From positions 1-58,881 of the IMG/VR virus record IMGVR_UViG_3300008516_000187: a stretch of DNA of 58,881 bases; one strand, 5' to 3'. The stretch comes from a virus. Under the pieces are notes generated by a model that was not told where the DNA came from, made no database searches, and saw only the letters and a list, made by a program, of their open reading frames with translations. Numbering within the stretch: position 1 is the first letter of the stretch; every line of letters begins with the position of its first letter. A program made the position numbers and the translations under genes. Positions 48,693-55,818 of the stretch are shown piece after piece.

Positions 48693-48890
48693 ATGGACCG
48701 AACAAGACTCAAGAACGCGCTACGCGGCATTGAATGCGAGATCGAGCAAATCGAGCAAGCGATTCAATACGACTGCTTCGCGCGCAAACCCGAAGACCGC
48801 GAAAAGAAGCGCGCGCATCGTGCGCTGACCGGGCAGTACAAAGCCGTGCTTGCCAAGATCGACGAACTCACCACGGGCGGTGCGTCATGA
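48693..48890 (+). CDS. Hypothetical small helical protein
   Basis: A 65-residue helical protein, MDRTRLKNALRGIECEIEQI at the N terminus, coiled coil throughout. The start follows AAGGGAGC by 9 bases. First gene of a rightward early operon; its stop overlaps the next start (ATGA). Confidence 0.65.
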   Translation: MDRTRLKNALRGIECEIEQIEQAIQYDCFARKPEDREKKRAHRALTGQYKAVLAKIDELTTGGAS

Positions 48891-49339
48891 GGTACGTAGC
48901 TGAAAGATGCGAAAAAGGTGACGTGGTGATCTTCGGCCGACCCAGCGGCGAGAAGACACTCGGCAAAGTCGTCCGCGTCAACGCGGCGACCTACACCATC
49001 GAAGCCCTCGAAGAGCGCGGCACCAAGCGTGCGCACGCCACGGGCGGGAAGTGGCGCGTGGCCAAGAGTCTCGTGCGCAAGTACGAGTTTCCCAAAAAGC
49101 TCGTGCGCTTGCGAGACCGCACTTTGACGGTGCCGGAGCCCGCGCCGAAGCGAACCGACAAAGCGATCCTGTACGACCTGCAATCGGTCGAGAATCGGCT
49201 GAGCCCGGAGAACCTTTTCATGGATGGCGAGCGTAGCGTCGCCGCCGGGCGGCGCGAAGAGCGCAAGCTCGTCGCCGTACGCCGCAAGCTCATCGCGGAG
49301 CTGGGCCGGGAACCGTCGCTCGAAGAGCTGTACGGATAA
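48887..49339 (+). CDS. Hypothetical protein
   Basis: A 150-residue protein with a beta-rich N-terminal domain (GDVVIFGRPSGEKTLGKVVR, AATYTIEALEERG) of SH3/KOW-like character and a helical C-terminal part ending LGREPSLEELYG. The EELG-x-EPS end recurs in the 49787-50029 product (ELGGEPSINDW), hinting at a shared short module. Function unknown. Confidence 0.6.
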   Translation: MRYVAERCEKGDVVIFGRPSGEKTLGKVVRVNAATYTIEALEERGTKRAHATGGKWRVAKSLVRKYEFPKKLVRLRDRTLTVPEPAPKRTDKAILYDLQSVENRLSPENLFMDGERSVAAGRREERKLVAVRRKLIAELGREPSLEELYG

Positions 49340-49346
49340 CCGATCA

Positions 49347-49393
49347 CTTTGTGAGGTAGATCACTTCCCATTATACGGCCGACCGTCTACTCT
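49347..49393 (+). promoter_or_regulatory. Operator-promoter with upstream repeat
   Basis: GTGAGGTAGATCACTTCCCA, then TTATACGGCCGACCGTCTAC with -10 TACTCT (49388-49393) and leader GAGGGTGAAGGGA. Second copy of the arrangement at 48618. Confidence 0.7.
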
Positions 49394-49415
49394 GAGGGTG
49401 AAGGGAAAAGAGACT

Positions 49416-49790
49416 ATGACCACTGCAAAAGAAGCCATCGCTACCGCCGCCGCCAAGGGGGAGACCCCGAAGCCGTTCGGTAGCTCGACTGGCGGCTACT
49501 CCAACTACGGCGCGAATCTCGCCAAGGCTGAAGCCGTCATCAAAAACGGAGCGTACGCCTACGACCAAACCATGTGTTGCTGCTACTGCGGCAAGCCGTG
49601 CCGCAAAGAGAAGTTCTTCGCCTACCTCACGAGCGGCGAGCACTTCGAGCACATCGTGCACGGCGCGGACGGGATCTTGGGGTTCTACCCACTCGGTTCA
49701 GACTGCGCGGCGAAGCTCAAGAAGCACGTCCCCGTCTACATCTGCCACGAAGACTCTGGGCTCTACGAGAACATTGGGAGCGCGTCATGA
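49416..49790 (+). CDS. Cysteine-rich zinc-binding phage protein
   Basis: A 124-residue protein. CCCYCGKPCRKEKFFAYLTS and LGSDCAAKLKKHV give a treble-clef-like Cys set similar in logic to DUF6011 proteins. The N terminus is Ala-rich and helical (MTTAKEAIATAAAKGET), followed by GSSTGGYSNYGANLAKAEAV. Start chosen at 49416, 10 bases after AAGGGA. Coupled to the next gene (ATGA). Confidence 0.65.
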   Translation: MTTAKEAIATAAAKGETPKPFGSSTGGYSNYGANLAKAEAVIKNGAYAYDQTMCCCYCGKPCRKEKFFAYLTSGEHFEHIVHGADGILGFYPLGSDCAAKLKKHVPVYICHEDSGLYENIGSAS

Positions 49791-50029
49791 CCCCCGAACG
49801 CATCGCAGCCATGAACGCGCTGCAAGGGCTCGAATTCCGCATCGAGAGCATCGAGTGCAATGGCCCGCTGACGCCGCACGGCGACCTCGTAGCCATCCGC
49901 TCGCTCATGGCGGAGCGCGCTGCCTTGCTCGCCGAACTCGGAGGGGAGCCGTCGATCAACGACTGGACAAAGCTCCGCGAACACAACCACCACGCCGCCG
50001 AAGGGCTGGCTATCTGCCGGAACATTTGA
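49787..50029 (+). CDS. Hypothetical helical protein
   Basis: An 80-residue helical protein, MTPERIAAMNALQGLEFRIE at the start and AERAALLAELGGEPSINDWT near the middle. Similar in size and helical layout to the protein of 48693-48890. Function unknown. Confidence 0.6.
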   Translation: MTPERIAAMNALQGLEFRIESIECNGPLTPHGDLVAIRSLMAERAALLAELGGEPSINDWTKLREHNHHAAEGLAICRNI

Positions 50030-50042
50030 AGGGATAATGACC

Positions 50043-50453
50043 ATGGCCAACGCACACAAACGACTCGAATCTTGCTCCCGCTGCGGCGGCGAGCTTCCCG
50101 AACACGACGCCATCTTTCACCGGAAGACCGCGTACTGCTCGAAGGCATGCGAAGTGCCCGCCTTCGTGATCGGCGACGGCGCAGCCGCTTGCTACATCAA
50201 CGATGTATACCCGATGACGATTCGTCGGCTGAGCAAGAGCGGACACATGCTCTGGGCCAGCTCCGACCGCATCGCCAAGGGCCACTTCGACGAGAGCTTC
50301 GGCCCCCAAGCCGACCTCTACGACCCCGGCAATCCGCCGGAGTCGGAATGGAAGTGCTTCACTCGCCGCGCCGATGGCTACTACCGGGCCAAGGGCCACA
50401 CGAGCCCCGTGCTCCACGAAGGCCGCAGCTACAGCCGCCCAAGGGAGATTTGA
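50043..50453 (+). CDS. Zinc-knuckle protein
   Basis: A 136-residue protein starting MANAHKRLESCSRCGGELPE; CSRC and AYCSKAC form a C2C2 zinc finger. The rest is beta-rich (YPMTIRRLSKSGHMLWAS). An ATG six bases upstream, directly after GGGATA, is an alternative start. Function unknown. Confidence 0.6.
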   Translation: MANAHKRLESCSRCGGELPEHDAIFHRKTAYCSKACEVPAFVIGDGAAACYINDVYPMTIRRLSKSGHMLWASSDRIAKGHFDESFGPQADLYDPGNPPESEWKCFTRRADGYYRAKGHTSPVLHEGRSYSRPREI

Positions 50454-50456
50454 GCC

Positions 50457-50528
50457 ATGAACCCCCTGACCATCGCCGCCATCGGCGTCGCACTCGTGCT
50501 CATGAAGCTCGCATGGGATGCCATTTGA
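50457..50528 (+). CDS. 23-residue membrane microprotein
   Basis: MNPLTIAAIGVALVLMKLAW ending DAI is a single hydrophobic span. AAGGGAGATTTGAGCC provides a good ribosome site, and the stop lies inside the next operator-promoter. Comparable to the microprotein at 56894-56968. Confidence 0.5.
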   Translation: MNPLTIAAIGVALVLMKLAWDAI

Positions 50529-50554
50529 CACTCGTATACGGCGCACCGTACACT
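50525..50554 (+). promoter_or_regulatory. Operator-promoter
   Basis: TTGACA, 18-base spacer with GTATACGGCGCACCGTA, -10 TACACT, leader TAGGGTGAAGGGA. Confidence 0.75.
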
Positions 50555-50577
50555 TAGGGTGAAGGGAACACGGACCA

Positions 50578-50808
50578 ATGCTGAGCAAGAAAGAAGCGGA
50601 GATATTGGCGGCCACGGCCGCTGGGCTGGAAAGCCGGATCTCAGGCGGCCGGCGGAGAACGAGCGATGCGCTCATGCTCTGGGGCTTGCTGACGCTCGAA
50701 TGCGTGATCGTCGAAGGGGCCATCGAAGCCCACTACGCCGTCACTGCCAAGGGGCTCGCCGTGCTTGCCGCAATCGAAACCAACGAACTCACGGAGAAGG
50801 CATCATGA
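50578..50808 (+). CDS. Hypothetical protein, winged-helix-like
   Basis: A 76-residue protein: MLSKKEAEILAATAAGLESR, TSDALMLWGLLTLECVIVEG and HYAVTAKGLAVLAAIE resemble the helix-helix-strand-wing layout of small winged-helix proteins. First gene of its transcript and coupled to the following exported protein gene (ATGA). Confidence 0.6.
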   Translation: MLSKKEAEILAATAAGLESRISGGRRRTSDALMLWGLLTLECVIVEGAIEAHYAVTAKGLAVLAAIETNELTEKAS

Positions 50809-51404
50809 ACACCGCAGCAACCGGCACACAAGGCGCCGCCGTGAAACGCATCGCCGCCGTTATCCTCTGGATTATCCTCGCCATGCTCGTGACCACATCG
50901 GTCGCCGTGGCGCAGTCCCCCAAGAAGGGAGCCCCGGCCTGGACGTTCGCCTCGATGAAGCGCCAGTACCAAGAGAGCGCCGAAGCGGCCGGCTCCAACT
51001 ACAACCAGATCCCGGTCGCCTACCGAGAGCACGCTCTGCGCTCTGAGCTGGCCTTCACAGGCTGCCTAGCGACCTACGCGATACTCTTCCCCGATCGCGG
51101 CCCCAAGACCCTCAAGGCCCACTGTGAGAAGCGCAACGGCCAATGGATGGTCTGGCTGAACATGGCCATTCAAGACACGGGCGGGCTCCAATACGCCTAC
51201 TTCGGCCAAACGGCGATTGCGCTCATCGATGTGAAGCGGGTACACGTGGTGATCCGACACACGCTGCGCGAGCTGACCCCCGAAGACGCGAAGAACAAGC
51301 TCGTGCTCAAGAAGTACGTCGTGCCCGCCCTGATCTTCCAAATCGCCGAAGCCATGCACCTAGGAGAGATCCCCAACCTGTACCCCGAAAGACCCCCATC
51401 ATGA
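50805..51404 (+). CDS. Putative exported protein
   Basis: A 199-residue protein with a signal peptide-like N terminus: basic AVKR, a hydrophobic core (IAAVILWIILAMLVTTSVAV) and AQS as likely cleavage site. The mature part (SMKRQYQESAEAAGSNYNQI ...) includes two Cys at CLATYAILF and AHCEKRNG, which may form a disulfide. No enzyme family recognised. An exported phage early protein could act on the cell envelope or superinfection. Confidence 0.6.
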   Translation: MNTAATGTQGAAVKRIAAVILWIILAMLVTTSVAVAQSPKKGAPAWTFASMKRQYQESAEAAGSNYNQIPVAYREHALRSELAFTGCLATYAILFPDRGPKTLKAHCEKRNGQWMVWLNMAIQDTGGLQYAYFGQTAIALIDVKRVHVVIRHTLRELTPEDAKNKLVLKKYVVPALIFQIAEAMHLGEIPNLYPERPPS

Positions 51405-51610
51405 AACTCGCACCCGCCCATTCCATGCCCAAGCAAAGCGAACGCCTCGAAGTGCGCGAGCTTCACCGCGGCATGCGTATCATGGTTGCTACCGGAGGAT
51501 ATTCGCGAATCGCCGATGTGAGCTTTCGCAGCGGCAAGATCCTCGTGACCACGGAGACTGGCGAGAAGACCCTCATGGACCCCGCAACGATCGTGGCTGT
51601 GCAGCGATGA
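51401..51610 (+). CDS. Hypothetical small beta protein
   Basis: A 69-residue protein: LEVRELHRGMRIMVATGGYS, ADVSFRSGKILVTTETGEKT. This is a single small beta barrel-like domain. Coupled at both ends by ATGA overlaps. Confidence 0.6.
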   Translation: MKLAPAHSMPKQSERLEVRELHRGMRIMVATGGYSRIADVSFRSGKILVTTETGEKTLMDPATIVAVQR

Positions 51611-52035
51611 GCGATCCCTTCGACCTTTCAAAGCAACTGCTCGTGTTCATGAAGCGCAACGGATGGGTCGTACGCTACGAGAGCCCCGGAGCCGAAGAGC
51701 GCAAGCTGTTTGGCGACGATGCGACTCCCTTTGCGGCCCCGCTGATCGTCGGCTTTCTCTTCGGCACCGAGAGCCGCGTCGAAGAGGCGCGGCGCAACTT
51801 CGTACGCTTGCTCGAAGCCGGTGACTGCGAGCAATGCGGCATAGGCGGCTCGACCGTGTGCATGCGGGTGGAGATCGAAGGCAAGTGGCAGTCGGCCCTG
51901 CTTTGCGACCCTTGCGCCGTCCGCGTGCGGCTCGCCGATGAAGACCGGGAATGGGCCGCGACGCTCTGCCCCGAATGCCACAATCCCCCGCACCGTGGCC
52001 ACAAGCTCGACTGCGCGCTACGAACCAAAGGATAA
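51607..52035 (+). CDS. Zinc-binding hypothetical protein
   Basis: A 142-residue protein; CEQCGIGGSTVC, CDPC and CPECHNPPHRGHKLDC form two or three zinc knuckles in the C-terminal half. The N-terminal half is alpha/beta (LSKQLLVFMKRNGWVVRYES). The stop shares bases with the next start (TAATG after AAAGGA). Confidence 0.6.
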   Translation: MSDPFDLSKQLLVFMKRNGWVVRYESPGAEERKLFGDDATPFAAPLIVGFLFGTESRVEEARRNFVRLLEAGDCEQCGIGGSTVCMRVEIEGKWQSALLCDPCAVRVRLADEDREWAATLCPECHNPPHRGHKLDCALRTKG

Positions 52036-52256
52036 TGGCCAGCCACCATGACGATTCGCTCATCTACGTGATCGGCGAGATCGAGTACACCGCCAAGCTC
52101 TACCGCAAGCGCCAGAAGCGCGCGCAGACCCAGATCAGTGAAGGGGTGCGCGCGTGGAATGACGACACCGCGGCCCATTGGAATCAGGCCGCCACCGACC
52201 TTGAAAAGCTCGCGCGACGGCTCCGCAGAGAGTTTGGTCTCCGTGCTCGGCCTTGA
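52035..52256 (+). CDS. Hypothetical helical protein
   Basis: A 73-residue basic helical protein beginning MASHHDDSLIYVIGEIEYTA and ending LEKLARRLRREFGLRARP. Start ATG directly follows AAAGGATA, the local ribosome-site context. Confidence 0.6.
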   Translation: MASHHDDSLIYVIGEIEYTAKLYRKRQKRAQTQISEGVRAWNDDTAAHWNQAATDLEKLARRLRREFGLRARP

Positions 52257-52404
52257 CCTTCACGCGATCCTTTGGCTATTGCTCGCCGTAGCATGGTGCT
52301 CCACCGCAGAGCCCCACGTTATCCTCGAAGAGCCGCGGTACACGATCGACAACGATGCCCACCATCAAAGCCAGCGAGATTCGGAAGCACGACGTGATCG
52401 ATAG
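52243..52404 (+). CDS. Possible small membrane-anchored protein
   Basis: A GTG-initiated frame with a hydrophobic segment (LDLHAILWLLLAVAWCSTAE) and a polar C terminus. AGAGAG lies 10 bases upstream. It overlaps the flanking genes in another frame. Could be a Rz1-like small lipoprotein, but the Cys context is not a proper lipobox. Weak. Confidence 0.3.
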   Translation: MLGLDLHAILWLLLAVAWCSTAEPHVILEEPRYTIDNDAHHQSQRDSEARRDR

Positions 52405-52597
52405 CCACGTCGTGACCGAAGTGACGCACGTCGGGCACTACCGCGGCGAAGACGGCGTGAGCACCTTGGCCGGCGCCTTTGCGATCGTCGTCATGCGATT
52501 CACGGCCGAAGTCGGGACGTACTACCAAGAAGTGCGCACGTGGTTCCACGGCGATGAAGACGTGAGCGTGAAGCGAAGCAAAGAGAGCAAAGGATAA
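52355..52597 (+). CDS. Hypothetical small protein
   Basis: An 80-residue beta-rich protein: MPTIKASEIRKHDVIDSHVV, HVGHYRGEDGVSTLAG, AFAIVVMRFTAEVGTYYQEV. Ribosome site is weak. Its stop shares bases with the following start. Confidence 0.55.
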   Translation: MPTIKASEIRKHDVIDSHVVTEVTHVGHYRGEDGVSTLAGAFAIVVMRFTAEVGTYYQEVRTWFHGDEDVSVKRSKESKG

Positions 52598-52887
52598 TGA
52601 AGCGCGAGATCACATGTGCGAAGTGCACGGAGCGCTGGCGGTCGATGATCGGCAAGTACCCCGGCGAAGAGATCAAGCTCGTCGAAGGGAACACCCTCAA
52701 AGACTTCATCTGCGACGGTTGCGCGGTCCCGCTCCCCAAGGGCACAACCGCGCACGCGATGAGCCTCTACACGGAGCGCACGCCGTACTTCCCATGGGAA
52801 GACGACTTCATTGCGCGAAAGCCCGACTTCCGCGGCCTACGACCGCTTCTCAAAGAACGCGCAAAGGATAACGATGCCAAAGAATGA
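52597..52887 (+). CDS. Zinc-knuckle protein
   Basis: A 96-residue protein with CAKC at the N terminus and CDGCAVPLPKGTTAHAMSLY, a C2C2 zinc pair. Start ATG follows AAAGGATA directly. Function unknown. Confidence 0.6.
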   Translation: MKREITCAKCTERWRSMIGKYPGEEIKLVEGNTLKDFICDGCAVPLPKGTTAHAMSLYTERTPYFPWEDDFIARKPDFRGLRPLLKERAKDNDAKE

Positions 52888-53077
52888 CGAAGTGATCCCC
52901 GCAGACCCCGGCGATATCGCCATGGCGGATGCGCCCCTCGTGGGCTTGGAGCTGAAGACCAAAGACGGGACGCCGCACGTCTTCCAAATGACGACCGGCA
53001 AGGCGCGCAAGCTCGGGCTGCGGCTCATCAAATGGGCTGACGAGCTGGACGCGGAGAGAGCTACCAAAGAGAACTAA
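52874..53077 (+). CDS. Hypothetical small protein
   Basis: A 67-residue protein starting MPKNDEVIPADPGDIAMADA with a small beta part (VGLELKTKDGTPHVFQMTTG) and C-terminal helix. AAAGGATAACG precedes the ATG; overlaps the previous gene by 14 bases. Confidence 0.6.
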   Translation: MPKNDEVIPADPGDIAMADAPLVGLELKTKDGTPHVFQMTTGKARKLGLRLIKWADELDAERATKEN

Positions 53078-53097
53078 CCCCCAAAGGATAATCCCCC

Positions 53098-53463
53098 ATG
53101 CCCCACTGGCGCAATCGCGGCTGCCACAAAGCGAGCAAGACCTTCACGTGCGGCGTATGCGCCGCGCCTATTCTCAAAGGCGAACGGTACTGGCGAGACA
53201 CCTACCACGCCACCGATACGGAGCTGCGCGGGCTCAGCGATGAGATCGCCGCCGAATATCCTCTCTGGACCGCGCGCTACCAGTGCCGCGTCTGCGAACT
53301 CGGGTGCCCCGAACACTACCAGCACATGTCCTGCAAAGAGCTGCGGGAAACCGTCGAAACCCTGACGACCGAAGCCCAAGAAGGCGACTACATCCCCGAA
53401 GTTCCGATCCTCGAAACCCTACTAGGGATTCGCGAAGAGCAAATCAAAGCACGGAAAGGATAA
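53098..53463 (+). CDS. Zinc-finger-rich protein
   Basis: A 121-residue protein with C(9)HKASKTFTCGVCAAPI, CRVCELGCPEH and a helical C terminus (ELRETVETLTTEAQEG). The layout (KxxTxxVCxxPIxKGExY) recalls phage treble-clef proteins that recognise nucleic acids. AAAGGATAA lies 9 bases before the start. Confidence 0.65.
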   Translation: MPHWRNRGCHKASKTFTCGVCAAPILKGERYWRDTYHATDTELRGLSDEIAAEYPLWTARYQCRVCELGCPEHYQHMSCKELRETVETLTTEAQEGDYIPEVPILETLLGIREEQIKARKG

Positions 53464-53465
53464 CC

Positions 53466-53918
53466 ATGACCGATATCGACACCGAATACACCACCGCCCC
53501 CGTCTGCCCCCACTGCGGCCACCGTGACTACGATTGGTGGGACGGCTCCGACCTGCAAAACGACGGCGACCAATCCGATACGGAGTGCGGCTCATGCGAA
53601 GAGCCGATGCGGATCATCATGACCGTCGACGTGTCGTTCTGCTCCGAGAAGCGCGACGTGGAAGCGGAGAAGCGCACCCTAGAGATACGCACTGCAAAAG
53701 AACTCGCGCGCACCGCGCTACGCCGCCAAGCCGCCGCCAAATTCCTACCCTTCACCCCTGTGCGCGTCAACGATCCCCGCGACCAGTGGCATGGGAAGCA
53801 CGGCACCATCGCCAATGTGGAGCTGGGCCGGGCGGGCTTCGTAAGCGTGAAGCTCGACTGCAAAAGCTCAACTACCCTCTACAATCCCGACGAGTTGGAG
53901 CGCATCAACGGAGGATAA
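53466..53918 (+). CDS. Zinc-ribbon protein with KOW-like C terminus
   Basis: A 150-residue protein: CPHCGHRDYDWWDGSD ... CGSCEEPM is a classic zinc ribbon; the C-terminal part FTPVRVNDPRDQWHGKHGTI followed by GFVSVKLDCKSSTTLYNPDE resembles small SH3/KOW domains. A transcription or RNA-associated role is possible. Start follows AAAGGATAACC. Confidence 0.65.
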   Translation: MTDIDTEYTTAPVCPHCGHRDYDWWDGSDLQNDGDQSDTECGSCEEPMRIIMTVDVSFCSEKRDVEAEKRTLEIRTAKELARTALRRQAAAKFLPFTPVRVNDPRDQWHGKHGTIANVELGRAGFVSVKLDCKSSTTLYNPDELERINGG

Positions 53919-53920
53919 TC

Positions 53921-54289
53921 ATGTGCGACGTGGACTACGACTATTGCGACTGGCGCCAGCTCACGTGGACGCTCCGGCGCGCGCGCAAAGACCACGCCTG
54001 TGAGGCATGCTTCGCGGGCATCAAAAAGGGCCAGCTCCACCGTTTCAGCAAGGGGCTCGACCGGGAGTCTGGGGGCTTCTACGAGCAACGCCGATGCTTG
54101 CGCTGCGATACCGTCGCCAAGGGCATGGAAGCACGGGGCTGCGCTGTGTACTTCGACCTGTGCGGCGAAGACGGGGAAGGCTCCCAAGTCGAGCACGATC
54201 AAGGTATGGATCTCGTGCCGGATACGGAGCCCGTCGCGGCTATTGCGTTCATGACCCAAGCTGAGTTAGAAACGCTCGCCAAAGGATAA
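53921..54289 (+). CDS. Treble-clef zinc protein
   Basis: A 122-residue protein with RRARKDHACEACFAGIKKGQ, then RCLRCDTVAKGME and CAVYFDLCGEDGEG. The pattern AxKxHxCExCxxxIxxGxxH is frequent in phage-encoded treble-clef proteins. GGAGGATAATC precedes the ATG. Function unknown. Confidence 0.65.
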   Translation: MCDVDYDYCDWRQLTWTLRRARKDHACEACFAGIKKGQLHRFSKGLDRESGGFYEQRRCLRCDTVAKGMEARGCAVYFDLCGEDGEGSQVEHDQGMDLVPDTEPVAAIAFMTQAELETLAKG

Positions 54290-54291
54290 TC

Positions 54292-54522
54292 ATGCCCCAC
54301 GAGATCACCGAAACCGACCTAGACCGCTGGTTCACCTACCACGCGCCCGAAGCCCACCAAATCGAATGCTACGCCCACTTACGCAACGTAGCGCGCGAGT
54401 TGGCCATCGCCATCGTCAAGCTCTGCCCATCCGGCCCTGATCAGAGCGCCGCCATCCGCAAGGTGCGCGAAGCCGTCATGACCGCCAACGCCGCCATCGC
54501 TTGCGACGACCCCAAAGGATAA
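54292..54522 (+). CDS. acb2: Acb2-like anti-CBASS cyclic-nucleotide sponge
   Basis: A 76-residue helical protein: DLDRWFTYHAPEAHQIECYA, HLRNVARELAIAIVKLCPSG and SAAIRKVREAVMTANAAIAC reproduce the Acb2 (DUF7681-type) pattern of a WFTYHxP motif, a long helix with AxELA, and the AxxKxxEAVMxANAxIA ending. Acb2 forms hexamers that sequester cyclic di- and trinucleotides and so block CBASS (and some Thoeris) signalling. Length is typical (70-95). It is embedded in a row of small early genes, each with an AAAGGATAATG start. Identification is by sequence recall, not by search. Confidence 0.8.
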   Translation: MPHEITETDLDRWFTYHAPEAHQIECYAHLRNVARELAIAIVKLCPSGPDQSAAIRKVREAVMTANAAIACDDPKG

Positions 54523-54899
54523 TGTCGTATCGGGGTCGATACCTAGCCATCCGTCACGACGGCCAAGCCGTTATCCTCGAAGGGGAGTACGGCGAGCACT
54601 ACCAGTACGCCGAACGCGATGCTGGCGTTGGGCCTGAAGAGCACGCCCGCATGCTCGAAAACCGCTACGATCTACCCCCCGGCTCCGACACGATGTACAC
54701 ACGGCACACCTTGCGGAACTACGCGGTGCACGGCCCTTCGGGACGCTTCCGGGTCTTCCTACCCGCGGATTGGTCCTCGGAAGAATGCAACACGTGGGCC
54801 GCTGCGAACGAGCGCGTGTACAGCATTGGCCCCGCACTCGATGACCCCCACCAAACGAACCGAAGCCGGCAGATCGAACGCCACTTCCATGGAGTCTAA
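54522..54899 (+). CDS. Hypothetical protein
   Basis: A 125-residue protein starting MSYRGRYLAIRHDGQAVILE; TAATG overlap with acb2-like gene. The sequence is beta-rich at the N terminus and has YDLPPGSDTMYTRHTLRNYA and GRFRVFLPADWSSEECNTWA. No family recognised. Confidence 0.6.
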   Translation: MSYRGRYLAIRHDGQAVILEGEYGEHYQYAERDAGVGPEEHARMLENRYDLPPGSDTMYTRHTLRNYAVHGPSGRFRVFLPADWSSEECNTWAAANERVYSIGPALDDPHQTNRSRQIERHFHGV

Positions 54900-54904
54900 G
54901 GATA

Positions 54905-55168
54905 ATGGACAACGCACCAATGATCGCATGGGACTACTTCACGGGGATCGCCCGCTTCCGCACGGAGCACATCAACGTCGATTGCGTCGTGTACGAAGGC
55001 ATTATCCGCCGCACTATCCCCTGCTTGAAACGCTTCACAGGCAAGCCGCTCCGCACTGCGTTCGATTGGTACAACCGCCATCCCGACCTGAGCTGCACCT
55101 TCGACCATCGCGACGTGATCGATACGGTCGGCCCTAGTCCGTGGCGACACACCCCGCCCACCCGCTAG
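54905..55168 (+). CDS. Hypothetical small protein
   Basis: An 87-residue protein starting MDNAPMIAWDYFTGIARFRT after AAGGATA. A beta-rich start is followed by RRTIPCLKRFTGKPLRTAFD and a short C-terminal helix. Last gene in the AAAGGATAATG series before the cysteine-protease candidate. Confidence 0.6.
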   Translation: MDNAPMIAWDYFTGIARFRTEHINVDCVVYEGIIRRTIPCLKRFTGKPLRTAFDWYNRHPDLSCTFDHRDVIDTVGPSPWRHTPPTR

Positions 55169-55191
55169 GCTTTGCCCTAGGGGGAACTTCC

Positions 55192-55770
55192 ATGATCAAC
55201 ACGCTGGCGCGCTTCTTCTACAAGCGCCTCTATTGGCTCGTGCCGCTTTGGTACGGGCTCACCATGAACCTCACGCGACTTCGACGGCTGCCGGAGATCG
55301 ACCACTACATGAACACGCGCGAGATCACCGAAGCGCTCAAGTGGGGGGAGCACTGGCGCGCAGACCCGCTTCGCGGCGTGCTCGATGTGCTCATGGACCC
55401 ACGCAAGTTTCAGAAGCACATCAACGATGGCGACACGGAGTTTGGCGACTGCGATGACCACGCCATGTATTGGTGCACCGCACTGCTCCAAAGCTCGATC
55501 GCCGACCGCGCTTGGTTCGCATCGGTGTGGTACGCCAAGCCCGGCAAGAAAGGCGCGGGCCATGTCGTCTGCATCTTCGAGCGCGAGGGGATTCAGTTTT
55601 GGTGCGACTACGGCGACCCGCGTCCCACACTTGATACGTGGGAATGGGCGACGGATGTGGCGGATGGACGGGGCGCGAACGTGCTCGCTGCGGGCATGAC
55701 TGAGATTACGCTGCGGGCCAGCCTAAGCCCCAAATTCCGCTTCAAAGGCACCAAATCCCTAGTCTATTGA
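55192..55770 (+). CDS. Transglutaminase-like cysteine protease candidate
   Basis: A 192-residue protein. Cys87 in FGDCDDHAMYW, His124 in GAGHVVCIF and Asp139 in FWCDYGDP form the Cys-His-Asp order of bacterial transglutaminase-like cysteine proteinases (BTLCP/NTL fold). The N terminus has an amphipathic/hydrophobic segment (YWLVPLWYGLTMNLTRL) that could bind a membrane. Preceded by a small hairpin (CTAGGC/CCCTAG) and GGGGGAAC as ribosome site. Possible roles are protein modification or peptide cleavage; unproven. Confidence 0.65.
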   Translation: MINTLARFFYKRLYWLVPLWYGLTMNLTRLRRLPEIDHYMNTREITEALKWGEHWRADPLRGVLDVLMDPRKFQKHINDGDTEFGDCDDHAMYWCTALLQSSIADRAWFASVWYAKPGKKGAGHVVCIFEREGIQFWCDYGDPRPTLDTWEWATDVADGRGANVLAAGMTEITLRASLSPKFRFKGTKSLVY

Positions 55771-55796
55771 CACAACTATACGGCGCGTCGTATACT
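55767..55796 (+). promoter_or_regulatory. Operator-promoter
   Basis: TTGACA, 18-base spacer with CTATACGGCGCGTCG, -10 TATACT, leader TATGGTGAAGGGATAA. TTGACA overlaps the stop codon of the preceding gene. Confidence 0.8.
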
Positions 55797-55818
55797 TATG
55801 GTGAAGGGATAACCGACC

